Source: Conoideocrella luteorostrata
Taxonomy: Eukaryota; Ascomycota; Sordariomycetes; Hypocreales; Clavicipitaceae
Reading direction: 5' to 3'
Assembly (NCBI GenBank): GCA_032433595.1
Contig: JASWJB010000203.1
Span: forward strand, 1-64,000
Length of the DNA: 64,000 nucleotides
In this document: positions 26,246 to 38,055 of the stretch, piece after piece
How positions within the stretch are numbered: position 1 is the stretch's first letter
Layout of the letters: each line of letters opens with the position of its first letter
Program-made: the position numbers and the translations under genes
The notes under the pieces: model-generated
Told to the model about the DNA's origin: nothing
What the model saw: the letters and a program-made list of their open reading frames with translations, nothing else
Database searches by the model: none

Positions 26246-29200
26246 ATGGCGCCAGAGAACGCAATTTGCAACAAAGCCAGAGAGTGCTTGGCAGCTTTCA
26301 ACCATTGCATTGAGTCAATGACATCGACGCCATGGCCGCAAGACCAGCTTGACCGGTTCAACCTTTGGGCCGCCCACGGCGGCATCTTTGGAAGTTATCA
26401 GGGACGCACTTCCATGGACTGGCGCCTGCGCGAGCGACCGGAGCTGGTGGACATGATGCTGCAACTTCTAGATCTGCTGCACGAGTATTTGTCTGGTAAT
26501 TTCCACTCTCTGACCGACAACCTCGTGTTGCCATAATAATGCTTGATAGCAATCTATACCTTGGCCGATCCCGTAAGCGATCCCGTAAGCGATCTCAAGT
26601 TTCATGCCGGCAGGACTATCACCGCTACACAAGATGCAGGCCACCAGACTCAGCCACCTTCATCTCACACATCAGCATCAACTAGCTCATCAGAATGTTC
26701 ATTTGGTCTGGGTTCTGAAAAGCTGTCTGTAGTTGCAGATCCAGTCGATACAATGCGGGGGAAGGTGGAGCAGACAATTGCCGAACTTTTCAGAATCTCT
26801 GCAGCCATCCGCTCTGCCGGGATGAGCTACAGATATACTAAAGCGGCAAACTTTGTCGAGTGGCAAGATGGCGTGAATTTAACACTAAGATTCAAAGAAG
26901 GCGTAGAGTTGCTGTTGCGATACAAGAAACCTTCCCCCAGCGACTACATGGTGAAGCGGCTGGTTGAAACTGTTTGTTTACGGCAGAGGGAACTCGCATA
27001 CTCCCGCCGCAAGGGGATGGGCAGGAGCGGAAAGGAAGCGACGGAAGAGTCCATCAAATCCGACGGCGTGGCAAGCCTTCCACAGCGATCTACGGCTGGA
27101 TATCCCGGACAATGCGGCTCTGGTTCAACCATGTCCAAAATTACTCCCACAGCTATAGGTGCATCGCGTGAAAAGACGGCGCAGCCTAATACAGTTCAGT
27201 CAACAATATACACCGCCACGTACGTGCCTACAACGGTTTTTCCTCAAGCAAAGCCTGTGAAGACCTTGATAACGCGACCGCAGTGGCGTACAATAGACGA
27301 TTCCCTCACCAACCTTCCGCTATCACCAGAAGTGGGCGCAACGCTGGAGTTCGAATGCCCTTACTGTGCCATTCCGTTCGAAAGGACAAAATTCCAAGGA
27401 TCCTCTTGGAGGTATGACATGATGTACTCTTTTATTGCCCTCTTAATTTCGAACGTCTTTTGTAACTGATCCTCTTTAGAAATCACGTTTTGGAGGATCT
27501 TCGACCATATATTTGCATTCTGCCCGACTGTATAACACCACATGCCTTATACCAAGACAGCATTTCATGGATCAGCCACATGCAGACGAAACACAAAGTG
27601 GTAAAGTGGAAATGTGTCTCATCGTGCCACCCAGAGATACAGGCCTTCTCGACGGAAGCAGAATTCTTAGCACATACCGAGTTTGAACACAAAGAAGACT
27701 TCACAACCGAAGAGATGCTGGAGCTGGCAAATCTTGGAAGATACGAGATCACTCGCGAGCTTGAGGTTGACATTTTGCCAAAGTGCCCAATATGTATGAT
27801 CTCGTTCGAGAGCGAAGACTTTTTGAGTGTATACAGCCACATCGCTGAAGATCTTGTGGATTACGCTCGGATATCCCTCCCCGAGTCCCCACATGCCGAT
27901 GCAAACTCGTCCCAGGAAGATTCTTCAAAGTCTGCAAGCGTCGACGATGGTAGGATCGGTCAAAGGCGTGAAAGTGAGATCGAGGCCAACAGGATGTTTC
28001 CATGGTCGTTGTGGGATTTCGATAGCCCAGAAACAAGAGGAGATCTCGACTGCTACGATGATGGCCTCAATCGCATCCCAGATCCAAGTAATACCGATGT
28101 TGCAGTGTTGGCTGAAATCCGATACGATATTTGCAACGCAAGGCACAAACGTTTGCAGAAGAAGCCTGATCATAATCTACATTTGCTGAGACAATATAGA
28201 GAAGAACCTAATCCACACAAGGACGAAGATATGACCTTTTTTTTTAAAGACCCAGCGTTGCATACTAAAACTGCTAGTAACTTACCAGATCACCAATCCC
28301 AATCATCGGTTGAGGACTCGCAGAGCGAAAAGACCGACGAAGGGGTCACAACCATTCCTATGCTTCAGAGCTTCAATGATCACACTCATCTTCGAAAGAA
28401 TCATACTGGTATCGTATATGAAAACTATACTGTCGGGTGGATATGCGCCATAATCACAGAGTACGTTGCTGCACGACAATTTCTCGATGAAGAACATGAA
28501 GGACCAGTACACGTGTCGCTCAATGACAACAATGATTACACACTAGGGAAAATAGGGAAACACAATGTCGTCATTACTGTCTTGCCTCCCGTGGATCATG
28601 GCGCATCACCTGCTGCAAGTGTCGCAAGAGAGATGCTGCATAGCTTTCCTAATATGAGATTTTGTCTGATAGTCGGCATTGGTAGCGGTGCACCGAGCAA
28701 AGGGCATGATATCCGCCTGGGCGACATTGTGGTTGGCACTCCTCGATATGGGGAGGGTGGCGTGCTCCCGTACGACTTCGGCAGAACCATCCAACATCGG
28801 AGCCTCCAACACATCGGTGTTTTAAACCAGCCACCTACAGTGCTACTGGAGGCGGTGAATGAACTCCAGGCAAAGTACGAGATAAATGGCCACAGATTTG
28901 GAGAGAACATAGACAATATTCTTCGAAAGATGCCAAGGCTGCAGAAGAAGTACAGCCGGCCAGACCCAAGCAGTGACAGACTGTATCAGTCTAAAATTAT
29001 GCATTCTGCAAATAGCGACTCAAGCTGCGTAGCATCCTGTGGTACTGATCCATCAAAGCTGATACAGCGAACTGAGCGGACTCAAGACAAAGATAATCCG
29101 GTAATCCACTACGGCGTCATTGCCTCGGGAGACCAACTGATGGAGGATGCCTCGGTTAGGGATAAGCTTGCCGCAGAAGAGGACATTCTATGCTTTGAAA

Positions 29201-32200
29201 TGGGAGCGGCGGGGCTTATAAACCAGTTTCCTTGCCTCGTAGTCTGCGGTATATGCGATTACTCGGATTCTCACAAGAACATGGAGTGGCAGGGCTATGC
29301 AGCAATGGCGGCTGCTGCATATGCGAAAGATCTTCTTTGTCAAATAACCTTAGCCAAGGTTGAAGATGAGAAGACGTTCGGCGACATTCTATCCGGTAAT
29401 TCCAGGCGTTGCAATTATATACAATGAAAACATGCTAATTTCATGTACAGGTCTCCATAAAATTCAGGGAGAGAATTTGGACATTGCAAAAGAGCAGCTC
29501 CAAACCCAGAAAGAGCAAGAGTGTCACCAATTGTTCTGCCTCACAACTGACGACAGCGGCACATACGAGTGGTATAAAGACCGAGTAGAAGAAAGGGATG
29601 TAGGCACGTGCCTGTGGTTCTTGCAGCACGAGCACTTCCAGAGTTGGCTGAAACAGGAGACTGGCCCCTTGCTGGTAACGGCAGATCCTGGCTGCGGAAA
29701 GTCGGTGTTGGCTAAGTACCTGATCGACCACGCCCTACCACGATCGACAACTATTTGCTACTTTTTCTTTAAATACCAAGACCAGAATACCGTCCGCCAA
29801 GCGCTTTGCGCGCTGCTTCACCAGCTCTTCTCTCAGAAGCCGTTACTAATTAAACATGCTATGGCACAATACATCAAGGATGAGCAAGATATGATAAACC
29901 GGACAGAATCGCTTTGGAAGATTCTACGAAACGCTATAAAAGATCCTAAGGCAGGACCTATAGTTATTGTCCTCGATGCCGTGGACGAATGTGCTGAGTC
30001 AGACTTTTTGGACCTGATGCGGAATGTAGAGAGCCAATTCCATAACGACCAGTCTGGCCAGGGCAAGTTTAAGTATCTTCTAACATGCCGCCCGTATGAG
30101 CGGATCATATCTAAGTTCAGCGGCCTGTTGTCTGCCTTTCCAATTAGCTATATACCAGGAGAGGAAGAGTCGGACCACATTAGCCAGGAGGTGAATCGCG
30201 TCATTACGCGTCGGGTCAATCAGCTATCGGAGGTGAAGCACCTCCCGTCCATGATCAAGAGCCACCTAGAGAGAAGGCTACAAGAGATTACCCACCGTAC
30301 TTATCTCTGGGTATACCTCGTGTTCGAAAGCCTAGAGAAAACAGGCTTTAAGAAGACATTAAAGGGCATTGACTCCATGATCGCAAATCTCCCGAGGAGT
30401 ATCATTGAGGCATATGAGCAAATTCTCAACCAGTGTTACGACAAGGGACGGCAGATGGCTCGGAAAGTCTTCAGTATTATTTTAGCCGCGAGAAGGCCGC
30501 TAGCACTCTCGGAAATGAACGTTGCTGTGAACATAGATGCCAGAGCACACTCTATTAATGATCTCGACTTGGAAGACCAAGTGGCCTTTAAGAGTCGTCT
30601 TAGATCTTGGTGTGGACTCTTTATCTCAGTTCATCATAACAAGATTTATTTCCTTCATGAAAGTGCTCGCGAGTTTCTCTTAGCACAGTCGGCATCTCCA
30701 ATAGATGTTCCGTCGAAGCTGCATTGGCATCACTCCATTACTATTTGGGACGCACACGCTATTCTTGCAGAGGTCTGCGTTCTTTATCTTAACTTCTTCA
30801 ACTCCGACATTAGCCTTCGGACAGATGTGTACAGGAAAGCCAGCCAGTCCGTCAATAGTCGAGCCTTCTTAGCCTACTCGGCCCAAACTTGGGGCAGTCA
30901 CTTTCGCGAGGCTCGTTTCATGGACGATGCTAGTATTGTGCCTTTCGCTATGAGAATTTGTGATACAGATTCGGAGAGTTTCTCGGCATGGTTTAAAATT
31001 TATTGGAAGTCCACAGGCTGGCAGGCTACGAAGGATTTTACGGATCTTATGGTGGCAGCACATTTTGGACATAATGCCACTGCCAAGGTGCTTGTCGAGA
31101 AAGGTGCTAAGGTCAACGCGAAGGACAGCGGGTATAATAGAACTCCGCTCTTATGGGCGGCCGGGAACGGGCACGAGGCCGTTGTCAAGCTGCTGGTCGA
31201 GAACGGCGCCGACATCGAGGCGCAGGATAAATACGGTCTGACGGCGCTGTTGTTAGCCGCCGAGAACGGGCACGAAGCCGTGGTTACGCTATTGCTCGAC
31301 AGGGGCGCTAACGTTTGGCTGAAGGATAAACACGGTCAGACAGCGCTGTTGCCAGCCGCCGGGAACGGGCACGAGGCCGTTGTCAAGCTGCTGGTCGAGA
31401 ACGGCGCCGACATTGAGGCGCAGGATAAATACGGCCAGAAGGCGCTGTTGCTAGCCGCCGAGAACGGGCACGAAGCCGTGGTTAAGCTATTGCTCGACAG
31501 GGGCGCTAACGTTTGGCTGAAGGATGAACACGATCAGACGGCGCTGTTGCTAGCCGCCAAGAACGGGCACAAGTCTATTGTTAAGCTGCTGGTCGAGAAA
31601 GGCGCCGACGTCAAGGCACAGGATAAATACGGTCAGACGGCGCTGTTGCTAGCCGCCGAGAACGGGCACAAGGCTATTGTTAAGCTGCTGGTCGAGAGAG
31701 GTGTTAATATTGAGGCGAAGCATAATAAGAACGGCTGGACAGCGCTATTGCTAGCCGCCAAGAACGGGCATGAGGCCGTTGTCAGACTGCTAGTCGAGAA
31801 AGGCGCTGATATCGAGGCAAAGCATAATAACAACGGTTGGACAGCGCTGTGTTGGGCCGCTGAGAACAGGCGCGAAGCCGTGGTTAAGCTGTTACTCGAC
31901 TGGGGCGCTAACGTCGAGGCGAAGGATCAATTCGGTCAGACAGCGCTGTTGCTAGCTGCCAAAAACGGGCACGTGGCCGTCGTTAAGCTGCTGGTTGAGA
32001 AAGGCGCTGATGTTGAGGCGAAGCATAATAATGACAGTCGGACAGCGCTATGGTGGGCTGCTAAGAACAGGCGCGAAGCCGTAGTTAAGCTATTGCTCAA
32101 CATGGGCGCTGACATCGAGGCAAAGAATCAACACCGTCAGACGGCGCTGTTAGCAGCCGCCGAGTACGGGCATATAGCTGTCGTTAAGCTGCTAGTCGAG

Positions 32201-32311
32201 CAAGGCGCCGATGTTGAGGCAAAGGACATATACAGTCAGACAGCACTGTTGCTAGCCGCCACGAACGGGCACAAGGCAGTCGTCAAGCTGCTGCAGCGAA
32301 GGTCTCGATAA
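26246..32311 (+). CDS. NLR-like protein: C2H2 - PNP_UDP - NACHT - ankyrin repeats, 4 exons
   Basis: The model is join(26246..26495, 26550..27411, 27480..29395, 29451..32311), giving 1962 aa. The three introns (54, 68, 55 bp) are in phase. The order of parts is: an N-terminal region of unknown fold with Ser/Thr-rich linker (1-340); paired C2H2-type fingers (CPYCAIPFERTKF... and CPICMISFESEDF); and a nucleoside-phosphorylase-like domain from about residue 687 (YTVGWICAIITEY, GDIVVGTPRYG, EMGAAGLI). Next comes a NACHT STAND NTPase with Walker A ADPGCGKS (about 1088-1094) and Walker B IVIVLDAVDE (about 1180-1189), and finally 13 ankyrin repeats (about 1538-1960). This is the standard layout of fungal NLR receptors for allorecognition and immunity, where ankyrins sense and the N-terminal domain signals. 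Gene order places it beside a subtilase/gasdermin-like pair. The last ankyrin unit stops abruptly, and an LTR begins 14 bp beyond the stop. Confidence 0.92.
31036..32305 (+). repeat. Ankyrin array, 13 units of about 99 bp, highly homogenised
   Basis: The units encode TALLLAAxNGHxAVVKLLxxxGAxxEAKD variants of 33-34 residues. DNA identity between neighbours is high. A two-unit (198-bp) segment near 31150-31345 is nearly identical to the next one (about 31348-31543), including the unusual GANVWLKD unit. Such homogenisation is typical of fungal NLR repeat arrays under concerted and diversifying evolution. Confidence 0.85.
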
Positions 32312-32325
32312 CTACAAGACCAGGT

Positions 32326-32531
32326 TGTTGGAATCCTGCCGTCAGGTACAATAGGAAGCACGGAGCGGGTCACGTGGTCACCTTTCGGCCACGATATTTA
32401 TACGGCGATATCGAGCCTTCCAACTTGACTTGTTTTCTTTTTTTTAGATATACAGACAGATTATACAATATATTGCATTTTGACCGCAAGAGGTATTGAT
32501 ACCCCCAGCAAAACACCCTGTGCAACCCACA
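32326..32531 (+). mobile_element. Solo LTR, copia-like family 1, copy B
   Basis: 206 bp, TGTTGGAATCCTGCC...CAACCCACA. It is an inverted copy of A (25232-25435) with long identical stretches such as GATATCGCCGTATAAATAT (as read in A). It lies 14 bp after the NLR stop. The flanking pentamers (CAGGT and AGATT) do not match, so the original insertion context has been lost or rearranged. Confidence 0.8.
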
Positions 32532-32587
32532 AGATTCTATAAGTTTTTGGCGAGCAATGTTCACAAGAAACTAAGTGGGACTATAAC

Positions 32588-32794
32588 TGTGGGTTGCACA
32601 GGGGTGCTGTGCAAGTTGATCTAGATCAAATGCATCAAAATACAATATATTCAATAATAATCTCTGTCTGTCTAAGAGGGGAAAAACAAGTCAAGATACG
32701 ATGCCTACGATGCTCGTATAAATAGGGTGGCTGAAAGGTGACCACGTGACTCGCTCCGTGCTCTTGTTGTGTGCTTGGCGGCAAGATTCCAACA
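32588..32794 (-). mobile_element. Solo LTR, copia-like family 1, copy C, with perfect TSD
   Basis: 207 bp, more diverged from A and B than those are from each other. It is flanked by an exact 5-bp target-site duplication ATAAC (32583-32587 and 32795-32799). Terminal TGT..ACA and the internal CACGTG and TATA-like block are kept. It was inserted in opposite orientation only 56 bp from copy B. Confidence 0.88.
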
Positions 32795-32799
32795 ATAAC

Positions 32800-33429
32800 G
32801 CTGACTCTCCTTGGCTTAGGCGCTGCCTTACTGTCTTAATAGAAACTATACGCTTATACACACCAGTACTAGCTACCCAGTGGACAGGTTTATACACTTA
32901 CACACTTAAGGTCAATAAGAAGACCATCTTCATCCTGCCATAGACCATGGTTCTCCCTAGTTACTCTGCCATTTATACTTATTGTCAGAGGCCATCGCCT
33001 ATGAGGACATTCAAAGATCCCCGCGGAGGCCGCGTAACTAGTGATGCACCTAAGGCTACCGGGGAAAGAGTATCATGCAGCTAGCAAACTCTTCGCTGCG
33101 GGGTAGCGATGAGCATAAGTAGGGAGGAGAGGACAAAATCTTTAGAAGGTCAGAGATTAAGACCGTCAACAATAGAGTGCTACCTTGCTGCTACGAAGTA
33201 ACGAATACATCAGAAGTCTTGTTCATCACTCTGCTATATCAGAATCCAGGTCGAGACACTTATCCAAGATTCTGAGGTCCAGATCCTCTCGTTTGGCGAG
33301 CTTCTCACTGGATCATTGGTTCCTCTGAAGACAAAGAAGAATTAGTGGCTCCAGAACAGGGTACCTTCATCCCATGGTCCGAAGGAGAACGCTCCTGTCC
33401 TGACGAGAAGCCCTTGCAGGAGTTTATAC
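32800..33429. other. Gene-free stretch
   Basis: No open frame with domain cues. It is probably decayed DNA 3' of the LTR pair. Confidence 0.5.
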
Positions 33430-33864
33430 GTATATTGATTAAGGTATTCTCATAAGACGTTATTGCATATAAAACAATTTACAAAGTATGATACAAGATA
33501 TTATAAGATATTTATCTACTAATAAGTCAAATTCTCTATTTTATATATTAGATTTAATACATAACATAAGTAATCCCTACTAGTTATAGCTATCTTATTT
33601 AAACAAGTGCTGATATAAAAGAAAATAACTATTCACATAATATAATTAATATACATAGAGTGGAATTTATTTCTAGACACAATATATAGAGTAGGCTAGC
33701 ATAGAATATTATATTTATTGCTCCTAATCCTAATTTTCATTACTGAAGTAATTTATCAAGTCAAAAGAATATACCAAACACTCAACCTGACGTAGTGGTA
33801 TTATTCGGAATTAATTAAGTTGAATAGTTTAAATATTTAGTTAGTCTATATGAGGCAATTTAAG
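33430..33864. other. Strongly AT-rich tract
   Basis: The base composition is much more AT-rich than neighbouring genes, with many TATA and TTAT runs and no long frames. This fits a repeat relic mutated by RIP (repeat-induced point mutation), but dinucleotide indices were not computed. AT-richness also continues beyond the following LTR to about 34250. Confidence 0.55.
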
Positions 33865-34079
33865 TGTAGGAAGCACAAGGCTTCTGATTTGACGTCAAAC
33901 GGTTCTTGAACGAAGCAATAGATAAAATAAAGTATTTAATTCATTTATGACTGACTATCTAAGGGAGAAGAAGAAGATGAGGAGGAATGCCCCCGAGCGC
34001 GCCGTATTAAAGAGGCGTGCTAGGGTGGCCACGTGATTTTGTCCGCAATTGTTTGTATGCTTGACAAGGGACTCCAACA
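33865..34079 (-). mobile_element. Solo LTR, copia-like family 2, with perfect TSD
   Basis: 215 bp, in its own orientation TGTTGGAGTCCC...GTGCTTCCTACA. It is flanked by an exact 5-bp duplication TTAAG (33860-33864 and 34080-34084). It shares layout with family 1 (TGTTGGA start, CACGTGG, TATA-like ATACGGCG, TTAGATA), so the families are related. A diverged inverted copy lies at about 19902-20103. Confidence 0.88.
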
Positions 34080-34579
34080 TTAAGTTATCAGGAGTAAAAT
34101 ATTAAAATTATAAAGTGTTAATTAGCTTCACAAAGAAAGCATAGATTAAATTTCTTTCTAGGGAAAGCTATCTTAACTATACATACAATACACAAAGATA
34201 ACTAAATATCTCCTTATGAAATGAAATGTAATCTATAAAGTGGCCACCCTAAGTGGCTTCCTATCAAACAAGGAAGAGTAAAGTCAGGATTAAAGGCCAC
34301 ACCTGTCCCGAGATGGACCCGAACAAGATTTAGCGCCATGATAGTCCTTAGCCGCACCAGGATCCCCACGGCTAATAATAATGGCTCGAGGTGCGCTCCT
34401 CTCTAGGGATAGTAGGGACTCGATTTCTGCATAGCTGCAAATTTATTGAGAGCTATCCTATGCAATCTGTTCACTCGGACAAGTCCATTTTTGTAAAATC
34501 CTGACCATAGCATTGACAATATATTTTGACTCATAAATATATAGCCTAGTAAGAATCCCAAGTAGGGCATGTAGTCAGA

Positions 34580-35052
34580 GCAGGGCCCTTGATGGCGCAG
34601 GACGGATTCCATTGTTGTTAGCAACCCTACGCAGACACCACGCCATAGCAGAGAGACTGCTCGCTCGAGGCGCTGAGTACGACTTGAACGGCTTCTACCA
34701 AGGCCACACACCACTAACATATGCGGCATCAATTGGAGACGAAGGGTTTGTCGAAATGTTCCTAAGTAAAAAAGCCCAGGTTGAGTTGAAAGATGTTGCG
34801 TATGACCGAACGACGCTATTGTGGGCTGCCAAGAATGGACACCACGCCGTTTGCGAAGCTGCTTCTTAAAAATAGAGCGAACCTGGAAGCGAAAGACCGT
34901 GATTACGGTCATACCACTCACTTATGGGCGTCCCAAAGTGGTTACAGTCCCGGGCGAAAGATATTCAATGCGGCTTGAATCCGCTGGCTTGGGCCAAGAA
35001 AAACGGCCATCAAGCTGTCTTTCAACTGCTAAACAGATACGGTGTGAGTTGA
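34580..35052 (+). pseudogene. Ankyrin-repeat gene fragment with frameshifts
   Basis: Consecutive ankyrin units are readable: RIPLLLATLRRHHAIAERLL, TPLTYAASIGDEGFVEMFL and TTLLWAAKNGHHAV. A frameshift follows near 34850 (continuing AKLLLKNRANLEAKD in the next frame) and another near 34970 (continuing LAWAKKNGHQAVFQLLNR) before a stop at 35050. No start or N-terminal domain is present. It could be the lost tail of an NLR-type gene like the one at 26246, displaced by the LTR insertions, or an independent relic. Confidence 0.75.
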
Positions 35053-35290
35053 GGAATTTGAAAAATGTGGCGAGACTTCACTTGACCATTCAAAATTTGA
35101 TTTGCGTTCTTCACGTTTACACAAATGTAGCGAGCTAGTGTTACTGCTCGGTCCTGGCTTTCCGGGCGAAACCTACCCGGGGCGGTCCAACCCAATCGTC
35201 ACTCTTTTGCCCCTTGCTTGCAGCACACGCGTGAATTATGTGGGTCTTTAATTGCCCCATGTATTCCTCTCACGGTGCGGGTTGAGCTCG

Positions 35291-35465
35291 GAGTCGAGGC
35301 CCTCCATCTTGTGATTCAGAAGGCAAACTGGCTTGATGGCTGAAAAAGGTGGTGCCATTTACTAACGCCTGAAACACCGAGCCAATGCATTAGCAGCCTT
35401 GCAGAACCCTCGTGGACGGATCGATTCCGATTAATTGGACGCCGTCCAGTTTATTAGTAGTAAGA
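35291..35465. repeat. Diverged duplicate, copy 1
   Basis: GAGTCGAGGC...CTTGTGATTCAGAAGG...GGATCGATTCC-ATTAATTGG is collinear with about 37157-37310, with mostly transition differences. It is part of a decayed, duplicated tract downstream of the ankyrin relic. Confidence 0.75.
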
Positions 35466-36109
35466 CCACACGTACCACACTCGGATGTCGGGCTGTTCAG
35501 GTATGTGCCACCTTGCGTTTGTAGTGCGCCTGTGTACGGAACGTATCCAGGGACAAGGAGCACTTGAACAAGAAATGGAGGAGGGGTGGTTCCATTTTCA
35601 AGAGATGCTCCGGTTCATCGGCGCGCCGCACCATGATATGCTAGCTACTGTCCTCAAAATAGTGCTAAAACTCTATATGCCCAAAGTATTTTATACATCC
35701 TAATAATACGGCTGGACTCACAGGTCCGCACGCCGCACCGCGTGCGTGTTATTGTGGATGGCAAATTTTTGGCAAATTGGTAGCATAACGCCGGCATCTA
35801 CTGACTACTTACGAACCGAGACAACTCAACGAGGGATAAAAACAATAACCGTTGAGGGCTTATCAAGACTTTATTAATTTATTCAATGTATTGGTATATT
35901 TTATGTAGATTTGGTGCGATGGTGGGGTCGGCTCGTCACTTCTCTCCCGCTGTACTCTGGATATGTTAAGGGGCCCCCAACTCTGCCAGAACCGCTACTG
36001 AGTGCCTAATATGCGGCGGAAACGCCCTGGGCGGCACGGCCATATCCTGGTTTGACAAGGACCAAACAGCATAGCAACGTGCTGCTGCCAAGCTGGTGCT
36101 GGGAATACC

Positions 36110-36330
36110 TCGGCCTTTGCTCTAGAACACGCTTCTTATCTCATGGCTACCGTTCGAACATTGTCCAAGAGCTTGCTCTAATGTGCACGGATCAATCCAA
36201 CGCTAGCATCGCATTTTTTAAATTGTACCTTGGGGAGTGCTCTCTCCTACTAAAGGCTCATGGAATATTTCTGCATTGCTATATGACAATCCCAGCGAAA
36301 TTTTCCGGATTAGACTGCCAATTTTGGCAA
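36110..36330. repeat. Second diverged duplicate, copy 1
   Basis: CTTTGCTCTAGA...CTCATGGCTACCGTTC...GGAGTGCTCTCTCC resembles about 37322-37510 (CTTTGCTCCAGA...CTCGTGGTCATAGTTC...GGAGTGCTCCCTCC). Short peptide remnants such as KEKGADVNER nearby hint at a former ankyrin gene. Confidence 0.6.
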
Positions 36331-37156
36331 TCTTGTGCTGCATCAAAGAAAAGGGGGCGGATGTCAATGAGAGAAGTAAGCTGCCAGTCACCAGAGTGGA
36401 CTGGCATCCCACTGATTGCTAGTAGGCTTCAAAGCAACTGCCCATGTGGTGCAGACTGATAGGCTCGCGATATAATGGGCCATCTCAAAACCTGGGGTTT
36501 ATCTCAACAAAGGCTCCGTAGTTTAATAAAAAATAGAGGAACGTAGATGCTTCAATTGATGCAGCCAACCTTTTCTCCTGAATACCTGCGTCGACGGGCT
36601 TTCGCTCATCTGCACTCGCTCACTTCCCCCTGGTGTCCGCCCTACGCGTGCTTGCACACGCCAACCCGGCCGACCCGTAAGCATCATAGCCTACGCCACA
36701 TCCACCTACTCCGTACAGTGGGGGTCCAGTAGTTTCCAGCCCAGCTTGCGTGCCGCAGCGCGACTCTGGGGGTTGGAAATTTATGGGCACAGACTGTAAC
36801 AGCTGTAGATATAGGCAGCCTGCTTGGTTAATCCATATGCAGGACTGTTGGAAATCGGTTTCCGAGCCCTCTTGTTATTGATCTTGGTGGCATTCCTGCA
36901 CATGCACCCACCGCATGGACATCTCCGCCACTGACAAGCTTCATGCGCAGAGCAGAAATAGGTACCGCGCGCCAATGGGCGGCGTCCCTGTGTCTTCTGG
37001 GACTTTCGTGTTGCTGAATGTGCAGAGTGGTCAGTTGCAGGCTATATCTTGGGTTTCACAGCGTCATAGCCACCGATATTGTCACAGGCAATATAATATG
37101 CAATATTTGAGGCTTGCGCCAGATTGGACCAGAATTCCCCGCCCAGATCAAGCCTG

Positions 37157-37510
37157 GAGTCGAGGCTCTCCAGCTTGTGATTCAAAAGGCAAACTGGCCT
37201 TCATGACTGAAAAGGTGGTGTCATTTACACGACGGACCTGAGCTAATGGATCGGGCATCCTCACGGAAGGATCGATTCCAATTAATTGGGCACCGCTTAA
37301 TCTGCAGTATAACCCTAACCTTGGTCTTTGCTCCAGATACATGTTTTCCATCTCGTGGTCATAGTTCAAACATTGCATAAGAGGTTATCTTATTGTGCGC
37401 GGGTTAACCACACGCTTTTTTTTTATTGCATCCTGTGGAGTGCTCCCTCCCAAGGGATCATCAAATATTTCCGGATCGCTTACTGCCCCAGCCTTTGTGC
37501 TGCTATAACG
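37157..37510. repeat. Diverged duplicates, copy 2 of both blocks
   Basis: Here the two blocks that lie about 650 bp apart at 35.3 and 36.1 kb are adjacent, so one copy carries an insertion or the other a deletion. No intact frame remains. Confidence 0.65.
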
Positions 37511-38055
37511 TCCATTCTAGGCGACATCTGACTCCTTTTTACCCAAGCTAAACGCAGGTCAGTTAGACGTCCTTACAAGTTCCTTGGTTTGAGTGCTCGA
37601 GAATTAGGCATTTGGATAATAATAGGCAAAGTCTTTATTCTGATTGACATTGTCGTCGAAGTATTCGCTACATGGGTCATTATGGCTTCCCTGCTTAGTC
37701 TTATCGAGCGGTTAAAAGGTAAAACTATAAGTGTTGTCGTTACGACCGCCGAGCCGCCACAGACGTGATTGTGACCACTGCGCAAGCAGGTGGGCAAACT
37801 ACGCATAGAGAAAGGATCAAAACTGTCAATATAGCCGGTCAAGCACTCTTTCCACTTGCTTACTTGATGCCATCTAGATCGTTCGTGAAGTGCACAAGCC
37901 AAGCTAAATTAGCAGGCATTGCGAACGAGGATCAAACTAGGGAGAATAAACCACATGTAATTCTATGTGAAGCCCTCCTTTGTTACATCTAACCCACTAG
38001 GCATTAGAGATATGTTTTGAATGTATGTATATAACAACCATTCTCTCATGTGTAT
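37511..38055. other. Gene-free stretch 3' of the 330-aa gene
   Basis: I see nothing supportable here. Confidence 0.5.

Noticed and set aside
31036..32305. Ankyrin array considered as a minisatellite or CRISPR-like array
   Set aside because: The period is about 99 bp, fully in frame, and each unit encodes a canonical ankyrin repeat, so it is a coding repeat.
25232..32531. LTR A and LTR B as the two ends of one retrotransposon
   Set aside because: They are inverted, not direct, and the DNA between them encodes an NLR, not gag-pol.
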